A stretch of DNA of 64,000 nucleotides from Opitutaceae bacterium EW11 (GCA_003054665.1 QAYY01000002.1:186001-250000); one strand, 5' to 3'. Positions 1 to 9,954 are shown, numbered from the stretch's first letter. A program made the numbers and translations. Notes: generated from the sequence alone by a model not told the origin.

Positions 1-507
1 TTTTGGGACGATCAGGGCAAGGGGGACGCTGACGAGGAGCTCCCGCTTCAGGCGCCCGGCGACGCGACGATCGAGCGGCGAGAGGGCGATGTCGATTTCG
101 CCCGCGGCGAAAAGCGGATCGATTTCCGTCGCGCCCATCGCACGAAGCCCGAGCCGGAACGGAGGCTGATGGGCTTTGAGGCGCTGCAGAATCGGCGGCA
201 GATAGTCGGAAAGCACGGCCTCGGCGGCGCCGATGCGAAGGCGCGGGGTGGACTTTTTCCCGATCCTCGCGGCGAGTCCGTCGAGACTGTCGAAGAACGG
301 CCGGATGGCGGAGAACAGCTCCTCGCCCGCGGGGGTGAGCCGAAACGGAGTGCGTTCGAAAAGCCGCGTGCCGAGTTCTTCCTCGAGGGCGAGGATCTGG
401 CTGCTGACCGCGGGTTGCTGAATGCCGTACGGCATGTGGCGCACGGCGCGGCTGATGCCGCCATGAGTCGCCACGTAATAGTACAGTTCCAGGTGGTGGA
501 TATTCAT
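1..507 (-). CDS. LysR-family transcriptional regulator (3' end cut by window edge)
   Basis: The frame is open from an ATG whose complement lies at 505-507 to the window edge, giving the first 169 residues. It begins MNIHHLELYYYVATHGGISR and continues with an alanine/glutamine-rich recognition helix region (IQQPAVSSQILALEEELGTRLFER, residues about 29-52), the standard LysR winged helix-turn-helix. After residue 90 the LysR substrate-binding domain starts (PRLRIGAAEAVLSDYLP). LysR proteins are usually about 300 residues, so a little under half is missing. The gene points away from the small frame at 686 and from lplT. LysR regulators often control a divergent neighbour, but no target can be named here. 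The family call is secure; effector and regulon are unknown. Confidence 0.93.
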   Translation of the reverse strand, partial: MNIHHLELYYYVATHGGISRAVRHMPYGIQQPAVSSQILALEEELGTRLFERTPFRLTPAGEELFSAIRPFFDSLDGLAARIGKKSTPRLRIGAAEAVLSDYLPPILQRLKAHQPPFRLGLRAMGATEIDPLFAAGEIDIALSPLDRRVAGRLKRELLVSVPLALIVPK

Positions 508-685
508 CGGAGCGCCGGACCGGGGCGCCGGTATCGCCGCAGACCGGCGCGGGTGGGGCAAGAGAGCTTTTCGAGCTGCGCCGTGGGGAGGCGGCCTCGC
601 CGGCGCCGTATCGCCGCCATCAATAGCCGGCATCGGATTTATCGATTAACGCCTCGGAAGGCTCATCGGGTACCTTGTCGGCGTC

Positions 686-973
686 ATGAAAACGACTCCT
701 CGAAGCTCTTCCCGCCGTTCCCACCTCGTTGGCGCCCGCCGCTTCCCCCGTCCTCTTTCCGGCCGCGGTGCGCTCGTCTCGGAACCCGAGGTGCGGGCCC
801 GTGGTTGGATGGTCGCGCTGGCCGTGGTGCTGGTCGGCTTCCTCGGTCTCGTCACCTGGGAATTGTGCCGGACCAGCGCGTTGGTCATACCCGCATCCGT
901 CCAGGAGATGGGCTATGCGCCGGCCTGCGACAACCCCGTCATCCAACCCTTCTACGGCATCTCGGCCTCGTAG
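686..973 (+). CDS. small hypothetical membrane protein (doubtful gene)
   Basis: A 95-residue frame with a basic N-terminal 40 residues, one clear hydrophobic segment at about residues 41-60 (WMVALAVVLVGFLGLVTW) and a short polar tail containing two cysteines. It resembles no family I recognise. It lies between the divergent LysR gene and lplT, 21 bp before the lplT start, so it could lead that transcript. No Shine-Dalgarno sequence is visible. The opposite strand is also open here, so coding potential is not proven; the transmembrane segment and position are the only support. Confidence 0.35.
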   Translation: MKTTPRSSSRRSHLVGARRFPRPLSGRGALVSEPEVRARGWMVALAVVLVGFLGLVTWELCRTSALVIPASVQEMGYAPACDNPVIQPFYGISAS

Positions 974-994
974 CCGGTCCGTCGCCCGCTGATC

Positions 995-2272
995 ATGTAC
1001 GCGAAACGCAACTACCCGCTGCTGCTGGCCGGCCAGTTCCTCGGCGCCTTCGGCGACAACGCCCTGCTGGCGGTGATCGTCGGCCAGCTCACGTATCTCC
1101 AGCAGTCCGGCGCGCTCAGTGCGGGCGGGCTCCGCACCGCGAATACGATCTACACGAGCCTACTGTTCGTGCCGTACGTCGTGCTCGCGCCGCTCGCAGG
1201 ATACCTCAACGACCGCCACGGAAAGGCGGTTTGGCTGGCGGGCGGTAACGCCCTGAAGCTCCTGGGCGCCGCGATCTGCGCCGCGGCGGTGGGCGCCGGG
1301 CCGTTCTGGACCGGCGTCGGTTACCTGGTCGTCGGAGTCGGGGCGTGCGTGTATGGTCCGGCGAAATACGGCATTCTGCCCGAGATCCTTCCCCGGGAAA
1401 AACTGGTCCGGGCGAACGGCACGGTCGAGTTGCTCACGCTGGTGGCGATCCTCACGGGCGCGATCGGCGGAGCGGCGCTCTCGGACCGTTTCCACGAAAC
1501 TGTCTTCGTCGCGTATGCGATCGTTTCGGGCGTCTTTGCCGCCGCCCTCGGATGCAGTCTCCTGATGCAGCGCACGCCGGGCCGTTCCGAGGTGCGGCTG
1601 AGCGAGAGCCTGGGCGCCTTCGCGTCGCATTTCCGCGACTTGGCGCTTTCTCCGCGGCTGGGCCGGATTCTGCTCGGCACGGGTCTCTTCTGGTTCTGCG
1701 GCGCCACGATGAAGATCAACTTCCAGCCTTGGGGGCTGGATACGCTTGGGCTTTCCAACAACACGGCGATCGCGCTCCTCGGACTCTGGCTGAGCATCGG
1801 CGTGATGATCGGCAGCGTCCTCGCGGGGCGGCTGCACCGGATCGGGGACCTGCGGGCCACCCCGGCCTACGGTTGCGCGCTCGCCGCGATGCTGGCGGTG
1901 CTGTTCCTCGTTTCTCCCTCCGGCTTCTGGCTGCAGCCGCGGCTCGAGTGGGGCGCGATCGCGGTCGCGGTCCCGGTGGCGGCGGTCTTGGCGCTGGCGG
2001 GCGTCGCGGCGGGGCTCTTCCTCATCCCGCTCAACGCCGCGCTCCAGTCCGAGTCGGACCCGGCGAAGCTGGGCAAGACGATCGCGGTCCAGAATCTCGT
2101 CGACAACATCGGCATGTGTGTGGCGGCCGGATACGTTTTCGGCGCGGTTCGCGTCGGTCTGAGCCCCAGCGCGGTGTTCCTTGGCCTCGGCGGCGTCGTC
2201 GCGCTGGCGATGGCGGCCTTCCGCGCCCGCACCGGGCGTTCCGCCGCCGTGGCGGTCAATCTCCAGAAGTAA
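995..2272 (+). CDS. lplT: lysophospholipid transporter LplT-like (MFS)
   Basis: A 425-residue major facilitator with about 12 hydrophobic segments. It opens with YPLLLAGQFLGAFGDNALL, the characteristic LplT start, and has the MFS loop motif GYLNDRHGK after segment two and VYGPAKYGILPEILP in the middle. LplT flips lysophospholipids, mainly lyso-PE, from the outer to the inner leaflet of the cytoplasmic membrane so that Aas can re-acylate them. The next gene encodes exactly that Aas and starts 4 bp after this stop, so the two almost certainly form one transcription and functional unit, as in Escherichia coli. Length matches the family (about 400). Identification rests on both sequence and partner. 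Confidence 0.9.
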   Translation: MYAKRNYPLLLAGQFLGAFGDNALLAVIVGQLTYLQQSGALSAGGLRTANTIYTSLLFVPYVVLAPLAGYLNDRHGKAVWLAGGNALKLLGAAICAAAVGAGPFWTGVGYLVVGVGACVYGPAKYGILPEILPREKLVRANGTVELLTLVAILTGAIGGAALSDRFHETVFVAYAIVSGVFAAALGCSLLMQRTPGRSEVRLSESLGAFASHFRDLALSPRLGRILLGTGLFWFCGATMKINFQPWGLDTLGLSNNTAIALLGLWLSIGVMIGSVLAGRLHRIGDLRATPAYGCALAAMLAVLFLVSPSGFWLQPRLEWGAIAVAVPVAAVLALAGVAAGLFLIPLNAALQSESDPAKLGKTIAVQNLVDNIGMCVAAGYVFGAVRVGLSPSAVFLGLGGVVALAMAAFRARTGRSAAVAVNLQK

Positions 2273-2276
2273 TTCC

Positions 2277-4433
2277 ATGCGCAAGCTCCTCCGTTTTTTT
2301 CTCCGCCTCCTCTATGGATTTCGCTGCGAAGGCGAAGCGTGCCTGAACGAGCCGGGGCCGCTTATCCTCGCGCCGAATCACGTGTCCTGGCTGGACTGGC
2401 TTTTCCTCGGCGTCGTGCTCGGGCGGGATTGGAAGTTCGTCACGTCGCGCACGACGGCGAACACCTCCTGGATCCTTCGGCGCGTGATGATCAACGACCG
2501 GACCTTTCCGGTCGATCCCGCCTCTGCCTACGCGGTGCGCGAGATGGCGGATTTCCTGCAGCAGGGCGGAAAACTGGTTCTGTTTCCGGAAGGGCGGATT
2601 TCGCGGACCGGCGGCATGATGAAGGTCTACGACGGGATCGCGTTTCTCCTGCACCGCAGCGGCGCCCGCGTGATCACGGCTTACCTGCGTGGGGCCAACC
2701 GGCTGCCCTGGGTCGTGCATCCGGGGTGGACGCAGCTTTTCCCGCGCGTGTCGGTGCATTTCGATGCCCCGAAAAAGGCACCGGACTTCCCCGGCTTGGC
2801 GGCGACCGTCTGGCGGCAGCGCGCGACGGCGTGGTTGCGCGATCAGATGATCGAGCAGCAGTTTCGGGTCGATTCCGCGGAGGGCGCCGCCTCGGTGCCT
2901 GCGGCTTTCGGCGAACTCGCGGCGCGCGTGCCTTCGCGGCTGGGGCTCGAGGACGCCGCCGGCGTTCGTCTTACCTGTCGCGAACTTTGCACCGCCGCGG
3001 AGGTGCTGGCTGGAGCCTGGAAACGTCGGCTCGGCGGAATGGGCGGCGAGCACGTCGGCGTGCTCCTGCCGAACGTCGCGGCGACGCCGGTGACCCTGTT
3101 CAGCCTGTGGTCGGCGGCCAAAGTCCCCGCGATCCTGAATTTCTCCAGCGGTGTCGCGACCATGCGGGCCTGTGCGCAGCTGGCCGGCGTGCGGGATCTG
3201 GTGACCTCAAGGCGTTTCCTCGAAATGACCAAGCTCGATCTCTCTCCGCTCGTGGCGGACGGCGTGCGCGTGCATCTGCTCGAGGACGTGCGGGGCTCGC
3301 TATCGCTGGCGGGCAAACTCGGCCCGTGGCTGCGCAACCGTCTGCGTCCGGGCGCGCTCCAGCGCCAAGCGCGCGTCCAGCCGTCGGATACCGCCGTGAT
3401 CCTGTTCACCAGCGGATCGGAGGGCGTGCCGAAGGGCGTCGAGCTCACCCATGCCAACCTCCTGGCCAACGTGCGGCAGATCGCGGCGGCGATGGATATC
3501 ACGGACCAGGAGCGTTTTTTCAGCGCGCTTCCGCTCTTTCACAGCCTCGGTCTGGTCGGTGGGCTGCTCTTTCCGCTCCTGCGCGGCTGCTACACGTTCC
3601 TGTATCCGTCGCCGTTGCACTACCGGATCGTTCCCACGCTCGTCTACGAGCACGACTGCACCGTGATGCTGGCGACCAACACCTTTCTTAACGGCTATGC
3701 CCGGAAGGCCAACGCGTACGACTTCTGCACCCTGCGTTTTCTGGTCGCGGGCGCGGAGAAGGTGCAGTCGACGACATTCGACACCTGGGCACGTCGCTTT
3801 GGCGTGCGTGTGCTCGAAGGCTATGGCGCCACCGAGTGCAGTCCGGTGGTCAGCGTGAACAGCCGTGTCGCGCCGAAACTCGGGACGGCCGGCAAACTTC
3901 TGCCCGGAATGGAATGGCGCCTCGAGGCGGTGGAGGGAGTCGCCGACGGTGGACGGCTCTGGGTGCGCGGTCCGAATGTGATGAAGGGCTACCTCAACCC
4001 GGACGCGCAGGTGAAATTCGCGCGGGGCGGAGGCTGGTACGACACCGGCGACATCGCGCAGGTGGACGACGAAGGTTATGTGACGCTGCGCGGACGCCTG
4101 AAGCGGTTTGCCAAGATCAGCGGCGAAATGGTCAGCCTGACCGCGGTCGAGGACGCGCTGGCGGGCGCCTTCCCGGTCTTCGGGCAGCGCCTTCAGATCG
4201 CGATCATCGCCGTGCCGGATGCCGACAAGGGCGAAAAGCTCGTCGCGGTGACGAACGACAGCCGAGTTGCGCTCGCGGAGATCCGCGCGGTGTTGCGGGA
4301 AAAAGGATACAGCAATCTCAGTGCGCCGCGCGAAGTGCGGGTCGTGAATGCGATCCCGAAACTCGGCACCGGCAAGGTCGACCACCGCAAACTCCAGGAA
4401 CAGCTCAAGGAGCAGGCCGCGGTCCCGGCGTGA
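2277..4433 (+). CDS. aas: bifunctional acyltransferase/acyl-ACP synthetase Aas
   Basis: 718 residues, essentially the length of E. coli Aas (719). The N-terminal 200 residues are a PlsC-type 1-acylglycerol-phosphate acyltransferase with the catalytic HX4D motif in NHVSWLD and the FPEGRISRTG block. From about residue 230 an AMP-forming acyl-ligase domain follows, with the P-loop-like ILFTSGSEGVPKG motif and, further on, VLEGYGATECSPV and YDTGDIA. The protein activates fatty acid with ATP and transfers it to 2-acyl-glycerophosphoethanolamine imported by LplT. I chose the ATG at 2277 because MRKLLRFFLRLLYGF fits the family start and lies 4 bp after lplT; an in-frame upstream start at 2181 would overlap lplT. 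Aas and the convergent serine hydrolase are only 10 bp apart. Confidence 0.92.
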   Translation: MRKLLRFFLRLLYGFRCEGEACLNEPGPLILAPNHVSWLDWLFLGVVLGRDWKFVTSRTTANTSWILRRVMINDRTFPVDPASAYAVREMADFLQQGGKLVLFPEGRISRTGGMMKVYDGIAFLLHRSGARVITAYLRGANRLPWVVHPGWTQLFPRVSVHFDAPKKAPDFPGLAATVWRQRATAWLRDQMIEQQFRVDSAEGAASVPAAFGELAARVPSRLGLEDAAGVRLTCRELCTAAEVLAGAWKRRLGGMGGEHVGVLLPNVAATPVTLFSLWSAAKVPAILNFSSGVATMRACAQLAGVRDLVTSRRFLEMTKLDLSPLVADGVRVHLLEDVRGSLSLAGKLGPWLRNRLRPGALQRQARVQPSDTAVILFTSGSEGVPKGVELTHANLLANVRQIAAAMDITDQERFFSALPLFHSLGLVGGLLFPLLRGCYTFLYPSPLHYRIVPTLVYEHDCTVMLATNTFLNGYARKANAYDFCTLRFLVAGAEKVQSTTFDTWARRFGVRVLEGYGATECSPVVSVNSRVAPKLGTAGKLLPGMEWRLEAVEGVADGGRLWVRGPNVMKGYLNPDAQVKFARGGGWYDTGDIAQVDDEGYVTLRGRLKRFAKISGEMVSLTAVEDALAGAFPVFGQRLQIAIIAVPDADKGEKLVAVTNDSRVALAEIRAVLREKGYSNLSAPREVRVVNAIPKLGTGKVDHRKLQEQLKEQAAVPA

Positions 4434-4443
4434 ACCGGCGGAG

Positions 4444-5940
4444 TCAGTTTTCCGGAGAGCCGGACACCTCGACGGGCTCGTTTTTGCCGAAAGCGACGTT
4501 GGCTTGGACGCGGACGTTGAGCTTGCCGTCGACGAAGCGAAGCGTGGCGAGGTGAACGAAAGGAGTGCGGCAGAGGACCAGTTTGGCGGAGAACGTCCCG
4601 TCGGCGGTCCATGCACCGCAGCCTGCGACCGGCTCGCTTGTCCCCATCTGCGAAAGCGAGCCGCCCCGCCTCCACACGCCAGCGCCGCAGGGGAGCGCTA
4701 CGGACTGACCGGAAATCGTGGCGTGGATCGTGTATCCGTCGGGGGTTGGTTCGAGGCGGAGCGCTTCGAGTTGAAGCGGGTTGCCGGAGAATTTGTAGGT
4801 TTTAGCGAGAGCGTCGGCCGGGGCCGCTTTGGCGGTTCCCTGGACCGTCGGCAGCGAAAGAGAGGCGAGCTTCTGGCGCAGCTGAGCGACGGAGGCGTCG
4901 TCCGCAGGCAGGGCAACGGGCCGTAGCTCGGGCAGCAGCCGTTCCCAGAGGACATTCATGACGGACGCCATGTCGGACGTGCCGCTCGTGATCGCGATGA
5001 CCGTGTCATGCTCGGGCATGACGATGCAGAATTGGCCGAAGGCGCCGTCGCCGCGGTAGAATCCGTGGCGGCAGCGCCAGAATTGAAAACCGTAGCCCTG
5101 GTCCCAGTCGCTGTCGGGATTGCTGCCGTTGGAGGCTTGGCGCGAAGTCGCGAGGTCGACCCACGCGGCGGGCAGGATGCGTTTACCCTTCCACTCGCCG
5201 CGCTGGAGGTAGAGCTGACCGAAGCTGGCGATGTCTTCGGTGCGCAGACTCAGACCGAAACCACCGAGCGAGATACCCTGCGGGCTTGTTTGCCAGACAG
5301 GATCCTGGATACCGAGCGGCGCGAACAGACGGGGGCGGAGGTAATCGAGCGTCGTCTGGCCGCTCACGCGCTGGACGATGGCGGACAGCACGTAGGAAGC
5401 CGCCGTGTTGTAATAGAACAGCGTGCCCGGCTTGTGCGGGACCGGCATGGCGAGAAACTGTTTGGTCGCGGGTACGGGCCCGAAGAAGTCGACCCGATCG
5501 ATATCCTCCGCGTGCTGCCCCGTGGACATCATGAGCAGATCGCGGACGGACATCGCCTTCAGGTTCTCCGACGGCTGCGCCGGCGCCTCATCTGGGAAGA
5601 ACTTCAATACGGGGTCTTCTAGACGCAATTTGCCTTCAGCGATCGCGAGTCCCACGGCCGTCGACGTGAAACTCTTGCTGAGGGAATAGAGGACGTGCGG
5701 TTCCTGGGCCGCGTAGGGCGACCACCATCCCTCTGCGATGACACGGCCGTGCCGCACGATCATCAGGCTGTGGACCGCATCGACGCGGCTCTCGAGTTCG
5801 TTCACCAGGCTGAGGATGGCCGCCGACGGAACGCCTTCCGCCTCGGGCGTGCTGCGGACAAAGCGGGCTTCGGGAGGCTCAGCGGACATGGAAACGGTGC
5901 ATACAGCGGCGGCGATCATCGCCAGAATCCGGCATTTCAT
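4444..5940 (-). CDS. secreted serine hydrolase (beta-lactamase / penicillin-binding-protein fold)
   Basis: 498 residues from the ATG at 5940, where a signal peptide begins (MKCRILAMIAAAVCTVSMSA). Reading further upstream gives an arginine- and proline-rich extension without family character, so the longer frame to 6132 was not used. The catalytic SxxK is SLSK, Ser86 and Lys89, inside YSLSKSFTST. A YxN-like motif follows in FYYNTAASYVL, and GYGFQFWRC belongs to the conserved C-terminal half of the domain. About 130 residues follow the catalytic domain and show no domain I know. The family includes class C beta-lactamases, D-aminopeptidases and esterases, so the substrate cannot be named. It is divergent from the TonB receptor across a 370-bp gap. 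A paralogue lies at 29512-31659. Confidence 0.88.
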   Translation of the reverse strand: MKCRILAMIAAAVCTVSMSAEPPEARFVRSTPEAEGVPSAAILSLVNELESRVDAVHSLMIVRHGRVIAEGWWSPYAAQEPHVLYSLSKSFTSTAVGLAIAEGKLRLEDPVLKFFPDEAPAQPSENLKAMSVRDLLMMSTGQHAEDIDRVDFFGPVPATKQFLAMPVPHKPGTLFYYNTAASYVLSAIVQRVSGQTTLDYLRPRLFAPLGIQDPVWQTSPQGISLGGFGLSLRTEDIASFGQLYLQRGEWKGKRILPAAWVDLATSRQASNGSNPDSDWDQGYGFQFWRCRHGFYRGDGAFGQFCIVMPEHDTVIAITSGTSDMASVMNVLWERLLPELRPVALPADDASVAQLRQKLASLSLPTVQGTAKAAPADALAKTYKFSGNPLQLEALRLEPTPDGYTIHATISGQSVALPCGAGVWRRGGSLSQMGTSEPVAGCGAWTADGTFSAKLVLCRTPFVHLATLRFVDGKLNVRVQANVAFGKNEPVEVSGSPEN

Positions 5941-6310
5941 ACGAGTAGGGGAGGATTGGAGACACGAAGAGTGACGGGGCAGGGGAAGCCGGCGGGGGAT
6001 CGCCCAAAGAGGACGATGAATACTCGCTACCCAAGCTCCGTGACGCAGCAACGTGCGCGGGCCGCGTGGTGTATTCGAGAAATATGACAGGCAAAGGATC
6101 TCCATTCTGCAACTCGGAATTCTCAACGGCACTACGTACCTAAAACAGGGTGAGAATTCACTTTCCCTAGGTAAACGAGCGGCCGAGCGTGCTCCGCGCC
6201 GAGAAAAATCTCCTTCCCAACGAAGGACAAAGACGTTTATTTACCGCTAAATTCCTTTCGCGCTGCTATCAGTGCGAGGGGAACCTAGCCCCGTTCAGCT
6301 ACCCTTAACT
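5941..6310. promoter_or_regulatory. divergent intergenic region between serine hydrolase and TonB receptor
   Basis: 370 bp without a convincing gene. It is visibly richer in A and T than the flanking genes, especially from about 6110 to 6260, as expected for a promoter region serving the receptor and perhaps the hydrolase. I see no strong paired -35/-10 hexamers and no riboswitch or operator motif that I can name. The short frames that cross it are low-complexity and were not accepted. Confidence 0.4.
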
Positions 6311-9300
6311 ATGAACCGTAAAGAAACCTCGGCGAGGTATGCCCTCGCACTTCTGTTGCTTGCGGCTGCGCCTTCACTACGGGCGCAAACAGCGGCAACA
6401 CCCTCCAGCACCGCACCGGCTGCTGACGATGAAACGATCGAGTTGTCTCCGTTCACGGTGACGGCCACGGAGGATAAAGGCAGTTACCAAGCGACTGCCA
6501 CCCTCGCAGGCTCCCGTATCCGTACGGAACTACGCGACGTCGGATCCGCAGTGTCCGTTGTGACGGGCCAGTTCCTCAAGGACACTGGCGCGACCAACAA
6601 CGCGACGTTGCTTCAGTATACTGTGAGCACGGAAGTCGGCGGCGCCCAAGGCAACTTCGCGGGCCTCGGCGACACGGCGACGCTCGACGAAACCAGCAAG
6701 TTGATGAACCCGCAGTCGAACACGCGCGTTCGTGGACTGAGCCAGGCGGACAATACCCGTGACTTTTTCCTCACGGATATCCCCTGGGACTCGTTCAACG
6801 TAGGCCGCGTCGACCTGCAGCGTGGTCCCAATGCCATCCTCTTCGGCATGGGCGCGCCCGCTGGTATCATCAACGCCTCTGTCAACGGTGCGGCCTTCCG
6901 CACCAGCGGCACCGCTGAAGTTCGCGTCGACAACTACGGCACGATTCGCGGCTCGGTGGACTACAATCACGTCCTCCTTCCCGACGAGTTGGCACTGCGC
7001 ATTTCGGGCTTGGACGACAACACCAAGTACCGCCAGAACCCGGCCTATCAGCACGACCAGCGTCTCTATGTCGCGGGCCGTTGGGATCCGAAGTTCTTCC
7101 GCACCGAGAGCGCTCGCACGAGCTTCGAGGTGAAATTCGAGAAGGGTCGTATCCGCGCGAACCGTCCTCGCACCCTCCCGCCCGGTGACTTGATCACCGC
7201 GTGGTGGCGTGTTCCGAGCCTCTCCGCCATCCGTCAGGCTGGTGGCATGAGCCTGCAGACGCTCGCCGCCGGCGACACGGCTTTGATCGAAGCGGCGCGC
7301 GCCAAGGGCGATCTCGGCGCCGGCGTTCGTGGCTCCAACTCCGCCTACGTCAACAAGGCAATCGGCTCCTTCGGCCGCAACTACGGCGGCATCGTCGCTG
7401 TGTTTGATGATCCGAACTCGAGCAACGGCCACCTGATGACCACCGACATTTCGAAAACGGTGACCTCAGTTGTGACCGGGTTCCCCTGGACGATCATGTC
7501 GGGTGTCATGACCCGCTCGCAGATCGAGGGCGCTCTCAAGACCCTTCCGAACTACGACTTCTACCGCGACGAGACGTTGAAGGATAGTTCGATCTTCGAC
7601 TTCTACAACAAGCTGCTCGACGGTCCGAACAAACACGAATGGTCGAATCACGAGGCGTTCAACGCCCGTGCGTCCCAGACGTTCTTCAACAACCGCTTTG
7701 GTATTGAAGCGGTCGTCGACCAGCAGCACGTCGATCGTGGTCAGACCAACCTGATGTCGAATTTCGGCCAGGCCATCACGCTCGACATGAACAACACGTT
7801 GATCGATGGCTCGAAGAATCCGAACTACGGCAAGGCGGCCATCATCTCCGATCAGTTCGCGAACAACAGCTTCAAGTCGAAGCGCGAGTCCTGGCGTCTG
7901 ACGAGCTTTGCCGAGCTTCGGGGTGACGACATCACGAAGAACGACACGGTGGCCAAGATCATCGGCAAACACGTGATCACCGGCTTGTGGAGTTCGGAAG
8001 ACTATCACACCGAGACGCGTGGCTGGTTGAAGGCCGCTGCCGACGGCAGTTGGGGCGTGTACATCAACGACCCGATGCTCTCGAGCCGTTCGGTCAACAC
8101 GCTGAACTACCTCACGACCTCGAGCATTGCTGGGCTCTCGTCCCTCTCGGGCGCGAACATCGGCAACCTGCGCGCGGTGCAGAACCCGAGTGCGGGCTCG
8201 TTGACCGTGTTCGACATGACCTGGAAAGACTCGAGCGTCGACCCGAAGGCTTCGTGGGTTAACCCGCAGAATCCGAGCGACACGAAAGCGACCCAGGCTC
8301 AGAATCCGGCCAACTACAAGGGCTGGACCACGCGTGGCATCGGCCTTCTCAGCGACAGTGCGGGTGACCGCAATGCGCTCACGACCAACGCCCAGCTGAC
8401 GCGCACGATCACCGACTCCTATGCCGGTAACTGGCAGGCCTACTTCTTCGACGGCGTGCTGGTTCCCAGCGCGGGTATCCGCGTCGACAAGCAGAAGTCC
8501 TATGCTCTGAACCAGGGACAGATGCCGATGATGCCGGACGGCTCTCGTGTCATCGACTTCACCTCGTCGAAATACAAGCTGCCGGATGAGCCGGACAACA
8601 TCGTCACGGGCCGCACGAAGACCTACAGTGTCGTGCTCCACACCCCGAAGCGCATCCGCGAGAAGATCTGGGGCAACACGGGAATCTCGCTCTTCTTCAA
8701 TAAGTCCGAGAACTTCCAGCCCGCCGCCGGTCGTATCGACATCGTCGGTGACTCCCTCCCCTCGCCGCAAGGCAAGACGAAGGACTACGGCATCATGATC
8801 GAGACTCTGGACGATCGTCTGAGCCTCCGTATCAACCACTACAAGACCACCGTCACGAACGCCCAGCTGGCGGACTTCGGCGGTTCTTACATGACGTGGG
8901 GTGCTGAGGCCTGGGCCTACAACTTCGGCAAGGCCAATCAGCTCCGCATCGCCGCAGGTGGTTGGGCCGACTTCACCAAGGGCTATGATCCGCTGGGTAT
9001 CGTTGCCCAGGATACGCCTGCTGGTGGATGGACTGCCGATCAGGTCTCCCAGGCGCAGGCCGCGGGTGACGCGATCGTGGCCGCCTATATGGCCCACGCT
9101 CCGTCTGCCCAGTGGTTCAAGCTCTGGGGCATCAACACCGCCGAGGCCGACAAGGGCGCCTTCATCGCCGGAAATGCCCCCGCGGGTTTCACGATCACGG
9201 GCGACACCGAGTCCAAGGGCTGGGAATATGAGCTGAACGCTCAGCCGACGAAGAACTGGAACATCGCCATCAACGCTGCCAAGACGGATGCCCAACGCAC

Positions 9301-9940
9301 CAACATGGCCGGCTCGATGGTCAGTTGGGTCGAGGCTCGCTGGAAGGTGTACAACACCCCGGTGACGATGAACGGCCAGCCGCTCATGCTCCAGATCCCG
9401 GATCGCGATGGCGGACCGCGTCAGGCCATCATCGGCGACCTGCGTTTCTGGAACGGTGGCTACGGCGCGGGCGAAACGCTCCACGACAAGTACCTGCGTG
9501 AGTTCATGTCGGGCTACTGGCTGTACCGCATCCAGGAAGGTTCGAACGTTCCTGAGCTCCGTCCGTGGCGCTTCAACCTGATCACGAACTACAACTTCGA
9601 CCACGGCTTCCTCAAGGGGGTCAACGTCGGTGGTGGTTATCGTTGGGAAGATAAGCAGGTCGTTGGTTACCCGGTTCTCCCCGGTGCAACCCTGTCCGAT
9701 CCTCGCTCGTTCGATCTCGCGCATCCCTACAAGGCCAAGTCCCAGGACGCGATCGATCTGTGGGTCGGCTACAGCCGCAAGATTACCCGTAAGCTCGAGT
9801 GGCGTGTTCAGCTGAACGTCCGCAATATCTTCGGCAGCGATGACCTCATCCCGGTCACGGTTCAGCCGGATGGCAGCGTGGCTGTGGGACGCATCCCGGA
9901 GCCCACTGTCTGGACGCTCACCAATACGGTCTCGTTCTAA
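6311..9940 (+). CDS. TonB-dependent outer-membrane receptor (Opitutaceae type)
   Basis: 1209 residues. A signal peptide (MNRKETSARYALALLLLAAA..., cleaved near residue 25) is followed by a low-complexity Ala/Thr/Ser linker and ETIELSPFTVTAT (residues 41-53). This is the position of a TonB box and the motif typical of Opitutaceae receptors. The plug domain follows (SRIRTELRDVGSAVSVVTGQ, then DFFLTDIPWDSFNVGRVDLQ and RGPNAILFGMGAPAGIIN). The rest is the beta-barrel, with a C-terminal segment ending in aromatic Phe as outer-membrane proteins require. It imports a ligand across the outer membrane using TonB energy; the ligand is unknown, though saccharide-linked genes lie downstream. The ATG at 6311 was chosen because the signal peptide starts there; a start at 6272 is possible. 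No SusD gene is adjacent. Confidence 0.93.
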   Translation: MNRKETSARYALALLLLAAAPSLRAQTAATPSSTAPAADDETIELSPFTVTATEDKGSYQATATLAGSRIRTELRDVGSAVSVVTGQFLKDTGATNNATLLQYTVSTEVGGAQGNFAGLGDTATLDETSKLMNPQSNTRVRGLSQADNTRDFFLTDIPWDSFNVGRVDLQRGPNAILFGMGAPAGIINASVNGAAFRTSGTAEVRVDNYGTIRGSVDYNHVLLPDELALRISGLDDNTKYRQNPAYQHDQRLYVAGRWDPKFFRTESARTSFEVKFEKGRIRANRPRTLPPGDLITAWWRVPSLSAIRQAGGMSLQTLAAGDTALIEAARAKGDLGAGVRGSNSAYVNKAIGSFGRNYGGIVAVFDDPNSSNGHLMTTDISKTVTSVVTGFPWTIMSGVMTRSQIEGALKTLPNYDFYRDETLKDSSIFDFYNKLLDGPNKHEWSNHEAFNARASQTFFNNRFGIEAVVDQQHVDRGQTNLMSNFGQAITLDMNNTLIDGSKNPNYGKAAIISDQFANNSFKSKRESWRLTSFAELRGDDITKNDTVAKIIGKHVITGLWSSEDYHTETRGWLKAAADGSWGVYINDPMLSSRSVNTLNYLTTSSIAGLSSLSGANIGNLRAVQNPSAGSLTVFDMTWKDSSVDPKASWVNPQNPSDTKATQAQNPANYKGWTTRGIGLLSDSAGDRNALTTNAQLTRTITDSYAGNWQAYFFDGVLVPSAGIRVDKQKSYALNQGQMPMMPDGSRVIDFTSSKYKLPDEPDNIVTGRTKTYSVVLHTPKRIREKIWGNTGISLFFNKSENFQPAAGRIDIVGDSLPSPQGKTKDYGIMIETLDDRLSLRINHYKTTVTNAQLADFGGSYMTWGAEAWAYNFGKANQLRIAAGGWADFTKGYDPLGIVAQDTPAGGWTADQVSQAQAAGDAIVAAYMAHAPSAQWFKLWGINTAEADKGAFIAGNAPAGFTITGDTESKGWEYELNAQPTKNWNIAINAAKTDAQRTNMAGSMVSWVEARWKVYNTPVTMNGQPLMLQIPDRDGGPRQAIIGDLRFWNGGYGAGETLHDKYLREFMSGYWLYRIQEGSNVPELRPWRFNLITNYNFDHGFLKGVNVGGGYRWEDKQVVGYPVLPGATLSDPRSFDLAHPYKAKSQDAIDLWVGYSRKITRKLEWRVQLNVRNIFGSDDLIPVTVQPDGSVAVGRIPEPTVWTLTNTVSF

Positions 9941-9954
9941 GCGCTGTTGAATTC

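Noticed and set aside
5941-6132. N-terminal extension of the serine hydrolase to 6132
   Set aside because: It would put 64 non-conserved residues before a textbook signal peptide, and it lies in A/T-richer promoter-like DNA.
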